From Pseudoips prasinana (taxonomy: Eukaryota > Arthropoda > Insecta > Lepidoptera > Nolidae): a DNA stretch of 64,000 bases. The notes under the pieces are model-generated. The model ran no database searches and was not told the origin of the DNA. It saw nothing but the letters and a program-made list of their open reading frames with translations. The translations under genes were made by a program, and so were the position numbers. Every line of letters starts with the position of its first letter. Position 1 is the first letter of the stretch. Of the stretch, positions 55,984 to 64,000 are shown in pieces. The stretch is from contig OX621249.1 in assembly GCA_951640165.1 (NCBI GenBank), forward strand, positions 2,965,001 to 3,029,000, written 5' to 3'.

Positions 55984-57889
55984 ATTATATTGCTATTAAA
56001 TTCCTTCTATCTTCAATTAATTTAAGAGTTTCTTGAGCGCGAGATGCGATTCTTTGTTCTTATCTGTTTTTGTCTTTTTCTGTTCTTGGAGCTTGTTTTT
56101 TCTCTGGCATATTTTTCATTTAGTTTCCTGTTGGAAGTAACAATTTCCATCAGCTCCTCCGTAGAATCTTTTGTTATCTTCTCATTGCTGAGCGTTTGTG
56201 AGTGGTTAGTTTGAAATGCTTTGAGCCTAGATTTTCTTGGAGTCTGATCTGAAAGACAGCATCGTACCATACGATGGTTAGTATAGAAATTCACGTATTG
56301 TATTACACTTGTATCGGTGAACAGTCTCGCTTTGTTAGACAAGATATAGTCTATCTCATTTCTAACCTTTCCATCCGGAGATATCCAAGTCCATTTGGAT
56401 TTGTGTTTTTTGCGAAATATACAATTTAGCAGCGTTAAGTTATGTTCGAGCAGGAACTCTACAAGTTTTTTACCATTGTTGCTTCGTGTGCCTCTTTCAA
56501 ATTTTCCTATTACATGTTCTTCTCCAGGTATTTGAGTACCTACTTGAGCATTAAAATGTCCCATGATAACTATGTTATTGTCAGAGTATTTTCCAGTAAC
56601 TTCGCTAAGACTGTTGTAAAACATCTCTTTATCTGTTGCAGTAGCTTGTTCCGTTGGTGAATAAACTTGAATAATGGTCCACTGTTTTTTATATTTCGGT
56701 ATGTTCATGTGAACTATTGCTATTCGGTCCGAAATGCCTTCAAACCCAGTAATTTGTTTTTTGAGTTTTTATTTTATTATCAGAAATCCTACTCCCCTCT
56801 GTCCAGCCACTTCACCTTTGTAGAACATAACATAATGACCTCTCTCTTCTATTCCTTCACCCACTCTCCGCATCTCGCTTATACCCAGGATGTCCCATTT
56901 GATATTTTCGACACCCAGGTCTAGCTCCTGTAAACTTTCTGGTGTTCTCAGCGTTCGTGTGTTCAACGTAAATGAATATCAGTTATATGCATTTCGTTTC
57001 TGTTTTATTCCATTTGTTGGAGGGAGGGTAGCGGTTTTCTTCCCCCGCGGTGACCAGCCGGCTTGGGTTGTGATTTTCCTTTGTTGGTTTATATAAAGTT
57101 GTGGTTGTTATTTTGGTTTGATTTCGGGTGCCGGTGGTCATCACAAGTTTTTTGGAGTGTCAGACAAAGGTGATGCTCTGCCTCGTGCAACATAATTTAG
57201 GATATTGGGTTTTATAATTACCTTTGGAGTTCCCTTGGTAATTTGGAGTGTCGGGGTGTCTTTAATGTTATTTGTTTTTTTTTCTGTGTTGACGAGTTGG
57301 GTGAGCCTGACTCCTCCCTCTTTCTTTTGTCCCTGGATTTGTCTGTTGGCTTTTTCACTATTATTTCATCGTATTTTAGATAGGCAACATTTCCCTTCTT
57401 CTTTTCTTCTATAACATGGGTTTGAAGTTGCTTCCCCTTTTCAAGAATTTTTTAGGGAAATCTTCTTTTACGAATATTCCTGGTGGAAATCCGTTTGAAT
57501 TTTTCGTGTAAAAGGCGACATCAAACTTACGGTAATACGGTATTTCCTATGACAAGTAAGTGTTATTTTTGTCAATTATGTTTGTAATGTTTCATAATAA
57601 TTATTCAAATGAATTACCAATGGCGACAGTTCTACGACGCCATTGTCTTGGTATAAGGCGTAGTGCGGGGACAAACTACCCGAAATTTCTGATTGATTGA
57701 ATGATGGAATGAACGTTACATGATTTTAAAATGCCGAGTTAGTAGTTAGTACATATCGGATTTTTATTTTGCAACGAATTAGAAGTTGTTTTAGAATTTT
57801 TGTTCAAACTGTTTAACATATTTTTTTCTTCCTAACTTTATCTTATTTTCGAATATTTCAACGACAAACTTTATTAAATTTTAACAGGT

Positions 57890-58042
57890 TTCCGAAGGAT
57901 CCAAAGCTGAATGAACTATGGAGAAAATTTTGTGGTAAAAATTCAAACTGGAATGCTACAAGAACCAGTGTGATTTACTCAGACCATTTTACGCCGAAAA
58001 GTATTCAAACTCTTGTGAATAACAGAATGCGGGACATAAGAA
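57890..58042 (+). pseudogene. Isolated THAP-domain exon fragment
   Basis: After a good acceptor (TTTTAACAG) the plus strand reads FPKDPKLNELWRKFCGKNSN, WNATRTSVIYSDHF and TPKS. This is the second half of a THAP zinc finger: the FPKDP, the W, the third zinc ligand Cys and the HF-[TS]-P box. The first half (C-x2-4-C) was not found upstream. THAP fingers occur in host regulators and in P-element transposases. Open to about 58042, where Copia-like sequence begins. Confidence 0.7.
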
Positions 58043-58240
58043 GGTGCTTGTAGCACTATATGTTGACGATGGACTGGTTGCAGCTGCGTCGGATGAAGCT
58101 ACGGCAAAGAGTCTTAGGCATGAACTACAATGACGTCTTGAAATAACAAGTCAACCAGCTTTATTTTATTTACGACTGGAAATTTAGAGATCCAAAGATG
58201 GTTCTGTCTTCATTGGACGCAAAATGACCGAGTTTTGAGT
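58043..58240 (+). mobile_element. Ty1/Copia reverse-transcriptase fragment, decayed
   Basis: The plus strand reads VLVALYVDDGLVAAASDEAT, then, after stops, ITSQPALFYLRLEI and DGSVFIGRKM. This is the YVDD region of a Copia-type RT. At least two in-frame stops; no LTRs identified. Confidence 0.75.
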
Positions 58241-58313
58241 GAAAAAGTTTTATATAACGTGTATGGCCAAGGAGCACGTATGGTCAGCAGAGGGGTACGC
58301 CTTGCGTTAACGT

Positions 58314-58340
58314 CTCCATTGACAGCTAAATGGTCGAAGA
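58314..58340 (-). repeat. 27-bp repeat (inverted partner of 54761-54787)
   Basis: Reverse complement of the left copy, with one mismatch. It lies about 600 bp upstream of ERGIC2. Confidence 0.75.
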
Positions 58341-58449
58341 GGTAAAATTATGCAAAAATGAAATATTAAATTTTAATATGTATTTGTAATTGGTTTGAGA
58401 AACTCCTCCGGGAACAGTCGCATAAACATAAGTTATTGTTTTACCTATA

Positions 58450-58770
58450 TTTTTTGCAGATTATCTTTTAGAGACCATTCTGGTCTGAAGATTGAAAAAT
58501 GTATGCTGAGATAGTTTGGGCATTTAAAAAGGATGAATGAAAGAAGATTGACAAAAGAAGTATACCTGGCCTGGACTGGGTGAAGGAACCTCGACGAACA
58601 TTTTTTGAATAAATTGGGCATATTCTCAAGAAAGGCCAAAGTTAAGTAGGTATCCTTTAACGACGAGCATGTATGAAGAATGTAATGAGAGTAAAAGAGG
58701 TGTGCAAATATCGTGAAAAATGGAATCCGTTGTCTCTGTCTACCCCTCTGTGAAACAGGCGTGACTTTAT
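58450..58770 (+). mobile_element. LINE 3' end fragment
   Basis: The plus strand shows broken frames for SGLKIEKCMLR, FGHLKRMNERRLTKEV and IGHILKKGQ-like residues, then 'TCTACCCCTCTGTGAAACAGG' and 'ATGTATGTA'. Same LINE tail as 10970-11340 and 14780-14985, opposite orientation. Confidence 0.6.
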
Positions 58771-58935
58771 GTATGTACCTTTGAGCTCTATATTTTTTAT
58801 ATATCTGTAGTACATATTGTCACTTGTCAAATAATAAACGTCAACACATGCCGAATGAAGTTAAAAACACGTCAGTCAAATCGCAACTGTATTTTTTTTT
58901 AGTTTACCTAGATAAATTGTTATTTTTAACTAAAA

Positions 58936-60096
58936 ATGTTAAGATATAGAGGTAAAAAGAAGGTTATTGACAGAGTGAAAGAGCTCGATGCCTTCTCAAA
59001 GGTGCCTGAGGAATATGTGGACAGTACACCAGTCGGCGGAACCTTCTCTGTTATCACGTTTTTCATGATCATGTGGCTCATCTATAGTGAAGTTACCTAT
59101 TATTTAGACAGTAATTTAGTGTTCAAATTCATGCCAGACACCGACATGGATGAGAAACTTCGAATTAATATCGATATGACTGTTGCAATGCCGTGCTCTA
59201 ATCTTGGAGCCGACATTCTCGATTCAACATCACAAAGTGTCTTCGGTTTCGGTGAGCTGCAAGAGGAGGATACGTGGTTTGAGCTCACAGAGGAGCAACG
59301 AGACGCCTTTGAAGCTGTTAAATATTTAAATTCCTACCTCAGAGAAGAATACCACTCCATATGGCAATTAATGTGGAAAAAGGGCCATGGATCAGTTCGC
59401 GCGACTGTACCACCAAGAAAAAGTAAACCTAATCGTCGTCCAGACGCATGCAGACTACATGGTGTTCTAACTTTAAATAAAGTTGCTGGAAACTTCCATG
59501 TTACAGCAGGAAAAAGTCTTCACATGCCAAGAGGGCATATACACCTTAACATGTTATTTGATGATACACCTCAGAACTTTAGTCATAGAATTAATCGTCT
59601 CAGTTTCGGTAGTCCAGCAAATGGTATAATATACCCCCTAGAAGGTGATGAAAAGATTACTTCCGATGAAAATATGTTATATCAGTATTTTATAGAAGTT
59701 GTGCCAACCGATGTTGACACAACCTTTGAGACAATCAAAACCTTCCAGTACTCGGTCAAAGAGTTAGAAAGACCAATAAGCCATACAAAAGGATCTCACG
59801 GAGTACCAGGAGTCTTCTTTAAATATGACATGGCTGCACTTAAAGTGAAAGTTTACCAAGAGCGAGAAAATGTGCTACAATTTACATTGAGATTATTTTC
59901 AATTATTGGTGGTATTTACATGATAGTAGGTTTTATTAATACTTTAGTTTTATCTGTAAGAACTACTTTTCTGCAGAAAGCTGCTCCTAATGTGTTAGCC
60001 CAAAGACAAGCATATGAGGGTAAGAGTAGACCTGTACTCAACCCCTTACTAGTAACACCAGAGTTGAGTATACCAGTAAAAATAGGTAAAGATTGA
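58936..60096 (+). CDS. ERGIC2: ERGIC2, ER-Golgi intermediate compartment protein 2, intronless
   Basis: Membrane protein that cycles between ER and Golgi with its partners in the ERV41/ERV46-type cargo receptor. One uninterrupted frame of 386 codons; human ERGIC2 is 377 aa. It has an N-terminal cytosolic segment (VKELDAFSKVPEEYV), a first membrane helix at about residues 36-57, and the conserved LRINIDMTVAMPC with its cysteine. The luminal core follows: ACRLHGVLTLNKVAGNFHVT, GHIHLNMLF, FSHRINRLSFG and YQYFIEVVPT. Then come GSHGVPGVFFKYD, a second helix at about 318-340 (FSIIGGIYMIVGFINTLVL) and a 40-residue cytosolic tail. The start ATG has A at -3. No intron interrupts the frame in the window; the 5' UTR may still be spliced. 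A TGA ends it at 60094-60096. Confidence 0.96.
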   Translation: MLRYRGKKKVIDRVKELDAFSKVPEEYVDSTPVGGTFSVITFFMIMWLIYSEVTYYLDSNLVFKFMPDTDMDEKLRINIDMTVAMPCSNLGADILDSTSQSVFGFGELQEEDTWFELTEEQRDAFEAVKYLNSYLREEYHSIWQLMWKKGHGSVRATVPPRKSKPNRRPDACRLHGVLTLNKVAGNFHVTAGKSLHMPRGHIHLNMLFDDTPQNFSHRINRLSFGSPANGIIYPLEGDEKITSDENMLYQYFIEVVPTDVDTTFETIKTFQYSVKELERPISHTKGSHGVPGVFFKYDMAALKVKVYQERENVLQFTLRLFSIIGGIYMIVGFINTLVLSVRTTFLQKAAPNVLAQRQAYEGKSRPVLNPLLVTPELSIPVKIGKD

Positions 60097-62199
60097 TAGC
60101 AAATGTTATTAGTTTTAAGTATAAATCCTAAGATCTTATTTTACATTCTGAATTATATATGTTCTACAATTTTATTCCATTGCTGCTGAAATTATTATCA
60201 ATTTTTAGTATTATTATTATTTTAAATACATTATTATATTACATATCATCTGTATATTTATCAACGACACTTACCAAATTTAACAGGAGTGAGAAAAGCT
60301 TGTTCTGTATTGAGTTTATGCATTATCTTACTGATTTATAAGCCAGTATGTATATTTCTAATTTATGGTTTTTGAATTTAGTGTCACATGATATAGAGTT
60401 CAAAAAAATTATGGTGATAACTAAATTGCCCCTGTAAAAGATTAAAACAAATTACCAAGGTGAAAACTGTCATAGAAACACAGGTATCAATATGGCCTTT
60501 GTCAGAAACTATTGTGTACATAATCTTGGCTGAATTGTTATAATGAAGCGATGTAACTCCGGTATGATTCAAAATAATTACAAATATGTTTTAACTACAC
60601 ATGTACATAGACAGTATTATGATTATATCAAATACATAATGTATGTCTGCACATACTTATGCACACATAAGAAGAATTATGTCTTCAAGCCACCAGAAAA
60701 CCAGATATATTAAAGTTATTTTTATTGACACATAATTAGTCTAATGTGTTGCTTATTTTCCTTTAGTTTTTATACTAAAACTAAAATGACATTATTAAAG
60801 GTTCCTGTCCTTTTCGAAAGAACAAAGTTAGAAAGAAATGGAATGATATTAAAATAAGTTTGTTTGGTATTGTATAAATCAGGGACAATATGGTTTCAGT
60901 ATACACCACAATAAGGGTTTGCTGCAGTGATGGTTGGTAGTCTAACTAGCCTTATTTCTTATGTAATGTGTTAAATATCAGAAGCAAATTAAACATATAT
61001 CAATAATATGCTGGTAAAGGGGCAAACTATTGATTATTAAACTGTGAACTGACAATGACATATAAGATTTACAATAGCACTATAATTTTGAATATAAAGT
61101 ATTCTAAAAAAAGTTTGATTTGTAACATAATGTATTTTAAAATTAAAATTTATTCTTCCAGGATAATTTACTTAGGATAGGTAACATTACAACTTCAGTT
61201 AATTTAATTAAATATTGGTTGAAAAGAGCTAATTCCTAACTGTTCAATGCTGTAACAACTCTGACTCTGACTCCAAACCGGCTGACAATATAAGGTTAAA
61301 GTGTTGCAATACCTCCACTTTAGGTACCATAAAATAGGGTGAATAGAAACAGAAACAAAGTTAACTTATGTATGGATGTTGTCCCTATCTCTATTCACCC
61401 TGTTTAACTGTTATGATGTCATGTACAGTTTGAAACTTTTATCGATGGGTTGTGAGTTTATAGGGCCTACATTTTAGACCGTTGTATAGTCTTCATATTT
61501 CTGGGTTTACTTTTGGGATATGTAACTGAAGTGAACTGACTGAAGATAGCTTTAATACAGGTTTTATACCTGCTAAATGAATAATGTAACTATTAACAGC
61601 ACTAAATTTCAGTCAATTTAACCTTTAAACATCTAAAGTTGTAATGTTCCACTGCAAGTAAAAATTCTATTATAATTAATTTGAGTAACATAATGGCAGT
61701 ATGCCTGATGAATGCTATACATTAAAAATGCACTGGTTTTTTTATGCTCTTCTGTATAATTTGACTAAATAATGGTGAGTGTGACAGTTATATAAACTGT
61801 AAAGTTATAAGTACTTCCTCCTATATTTTCGGTCAAGGATGTTTACTGATGATATTTGTAATATAATTTTTGTATTTAACACATTTTTTCTAGGTAAACA
61901 GAACTTACTCAAGGAAAACACTGTCAAAGTAGCAGGAACTAATATAATTATAGAAAAGAGTTTAAATATGGAGGGAATTGTGTTGATGTGTTGCATTAAA
62001 TAATATTAAATTTTATTTATTTCTTAAAATACACTACATTGGTATATATATATAGATTGCCTCAAATATAAACTTACAAGAGTTTTTTTATGAACAATAT
62101 TTAACTCTCCCCTACAAATGCATGAATTTTGGTAAACTGACATGACACGACAAAAATCGCTCAATTTTTCTCAGTTTTTGCCGCCGAAACAATTTTTTT

Positions 62200-62385
62200 T
62201 TTATAAAGTCAACGCCCGCATTAGGGATTTTAATCCCTGTGTCGCGGGGTACTTTACAAACATATAATAGACAGACAACAATTACATCCAGACTCAGCAC
62301 AACTATTTATGGGTCACACGAATAGTTGTCCAGCACGGGACCCGAACTCGCGACACGAAGCGGCGAGGCGACTGTATGGCAATGA
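62200..62385 (-). mobile_element. SINE-C copy 3
   Basis: 'GTCAACGCCCGCATTAGGG', 'AACTATTTATGGGTCACACG' and 'GGGACCCGAACTCGCGACACG', the reverse of 24860-25030. Confidence 0.7.
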
Positions 62386-62801
62386 CATTTGTGGGTACAT
62401 TTTTGTTTCCTTGATTAGTTTGTTTACATGTCTAGATGGTTTAGAAAAAATGTGTGTAAGTAGGTATGCTAGAGCTTTTTACACGATATGATATTTATAG
62501 AAATGTTGAACTGCTTGATCTTCACATTATTTATAAGAATATTTTATATTATTTTTTGTACATATTTGTATGTAAAAACGGAAATTGTCAACTATCTTAA
62601 TGAGTTGAATGTTTTGTTGTTTGTTAAAAGAATTTTTATATATTTGCAATCAAGATAAGACTGAAGATATATAGGTACCACTACTAACATTGTAAAAGTG
62701 CTCCTTATGACGTCAGAGTAATTTAAATAACTACCAATTGTGGCAATAACACTCTTTGTATAAACAAACTATGTATATGTAAAAACATCTGGGTCGATAT
62801 C

Positions 62802-62807
62802 AATAAA
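62802..62807 (+). terminator. Candidate distal polyA signal of ERGIC2
   Basis: Consensus AATAAA, about 2.7 kb beyond the stop and about 80 bp before the CpG-rich promoter region. Confidence 0.35.
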
Positions 62808-62879
62808 GTTAAATACGTTTTATAGGCAAGCAGGTGTTTTAGTTTTACTTCCCCTTAAATTTGGCACGCGGGGGGTTGT

Positions 62880-63415
62880 GATGTGTTGCGATACTCTGTA
62901 AACGGTTATTTGCGCCTCTCTCTCCCTCTAATCGCTCTCCGGATCTTCCATCGCGCCGCACGCTCCGCTTCTCGTAACTCGTTTTGTTCTCATCGCTTCA
63001 AGCCGGACCGGCCGCCATTCGCGCGGCGGCATCGCCCCACGACGGACGTGCTACTACGTTCGATTAACGAAAACAGTCGAAAAGTTTCCCAACTTTTTTA
63101 ACGGGCCCATCACACAAGACATTTTCCTTCCGAATCGGTAGTGCGGTGAAATAAAAGTGGTCAATCTTGACGAGTGTTTGTGAAGTGCGTTTGCGGTTTT
63201 TTTGTTCCGATCGCAGTTACCGTTCCAGTTCGTACTTTACTGTTTTGTTAGAAGAAAAAAGCGCGTAAGCAAAGTTGTTATATTCGCGAAGAGGGCCGTA
63301 TATGGTTGTGGTATCTTGGGGGCTGAGTCGGTGAAAGTACACCTTTGTTAAGTTCAAAAGGACACGGGCGCGATCAACTGGCTCGAAACGACACGTTTCG
63401 CCTGCAGATTGCGAG
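62880..63415 (+). promoter_or_regulatory. CpG-rich promoter and probable non-coding first exon of the next gene
   Basis: From about 62925 to 63060 the sequence is unusually rich in CpG (CGGACCGGCCGCCATTCGCG). A leader-like stretch follows without an extended frame. It ends GATTGCGAG before GTGAGC at 63416, a strong donor. The coding part would lie beyond the window. Confidence 0.55.
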
Positions 63416-64000
63416 GTGAGCGGCATGAATTACCTACTTAGTTACTCTTCAAACTACAGTTAGCTTTACAACGAGATTTTTTTTATTGTTGCATTCAAAA
63501 TAGTATTTCTTTCTCTTTGAAATTAGAATAGTGCCGTTATTTGTGTTGCTATCAGTTGGGTTTACTAATGAATGTAGAGTCCGCATTATCTTTGCGCATA
63601 AATTGAGGCAACCGGACCCAGACGGACTGTAAACTTACAACTTTTTTTACTCCTATCATGTTTCGTCGACACAGACACTTCTTGATTAAAGCTTCCTCTT
63701 TTTGTACCTACGGCAAATTCATTATCCATTAATTCTATTTCCCTGTTCTCGAAATCGATACTTCATTAAGAATGGCAGCCAGCTGAACGACTTCGATGCC
63801 ATTCATGCTATGCATCGCCAACTGTAGGTCAGTGCCCTGTACCCTACCTGTTGACTCGCGTTCCCCGTCGAGCCGGTTCTTCGACAACGGCTGACTGAAA
63901 AAACGTCAGGTTCCAACTGACATTGAATAATAAATATAGTTTCAACTGGTTTGCAGATGAATATGTTAAGTAACAGATGATTTGGTTTTCATGACCTTAT
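63416..64000 (+). other. Start of a probable first intron
   Basis: No exon or repeat recognised to the window end. Confidence 0.35.

Larger units (their letters stand above)
54945..57540 (-). mobile_element. RTE-like LINE, broken: ORF1 end, endonuclease, start of RT
   Basis: Minus strand from right to left: an ORF1 C-terminus with NGFPPGIFVKEDFPK, THVIEEKKKGNVAYLKYDEI and ILNYVARGRASPLSD (about 57540-57150); then an APE-type endonuclease (56966-56022) with NIKWDILGISEMR, VAGQRGVGFLI, WTIIQVYSPTEQ, NNIVIMGHFNAQVG, WTWISPDGKVRNEIDYI and FYTNHRMV; a linker; and the RT start with EEIPQILKSEVVKA and ISPGPDRITNELM. The frames shift several times. A second LINE is nested at 55601-55983, and an inverted duplication lies at 55058-55317. 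The RT stops near 54945, so the 3' half is gone, unlike the usual 5' truncation. Confidence 0.8.
60097..62807 (+). other. Probable long 3' UTR of ERGIC2 and intergenic sequence
   Basis: AT-rich, with far fewer transposon copies than elsewhere; only a SINE-C near 62200-62385 was recognised. A consensus AATAAA lies at 62802-62807 just before the next promoter. The low repeat content suits a transcribed UTR, but this is inferred. An inverted pair near 61325-61405 (AAAATAGGGTGAATAGAAAC, 'TATCTCTATTCACCCTGTTT') could form a hairpin. Confidence 0.4.

Noticed and set aside
56442..57414. Plus-strand frames in the LINE nest
   Set aside because: They are antisense to the endonuclease and ORF1 sequence on the minus strand.

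Overview
This window looks like nuclear DNA from a moth or butterfly (Lepidoptera). The evidence is short exons with GT-AG introns, AT-rich introns and spacers around GC-rich exons, and a dense load of insect-type transposons: several tRNA-derived SINE families, RTE-, Jockey/CR1- and R1-like LINE fragments, palindromic MITEs, and short repeats of the kind commonly seen in Lepidoptera. I infer the order from these features; nothing in the window names the species. No rRNA gene, functional tRNA gene, CRISPR array or prokaryotic feature was seen.

Layout. (1) 467-12382 (+): the 3' nine exons of a RhoGAP gene of the ARHGAP6/ARHGAP36 type. Its 5' part, with the arginine finger, lies upstream of the window. 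(2) 15137-19016 (+): a five-exon gene for a 232-aa basic protein I do not recognise. (3) 21749-24270: a 2.5-kb element with about 0.63-kb terminal inverted repeats. It encloses a broken cysteine-rich (CXC/tesmin-like) gene fragment, and a solo end of the same family lies at 13201. (4) 24573-32302 (+): a five-exon gene for a 215-aa protein with recurring T-x-Y motifs, possibly an axonemal or sperm protein. (5) 40901-54430 (-): a complete four-exon LAMTOR1 gene (161 aa), the lipid-anchored Ragulator scaffold, with introns full of SINEs, LINEs and MITEs. (6) 54900-58800: a transposon nest (RTE LINE with an inner inverted duplication and a nested second LINE, a THAP exon, a Copia fragment) between two divergent genes. 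(7) 58936-60096 (+): an intronless ERGIC2 gene with a long probable 3' UTR. (8) 62880-63415 (+): a CpG-rich promoter and a probable non-coding first exon of the next gene.

The host genes are not an operon. LAMTOR1 (lysosomal mTORC1/Rag anchoring), ERGIC2 (ER-Golgi cargo cycling) and the RhoGAP (actin signalling) are unrelated housekeeping or signalling genes. LAMTOR1 and ERGIC2 are divergent neighbours, separated by about 4.5 kb that is mostly transposon debris. The two unrecognised genes sit side by side on the same strand. Most open frames longer than 60 codons outside the exons named here are transposon remnants or chance. Exon boundaries were placed by hand from reading frame and GT-AG signals; they have not been checked against RNA.
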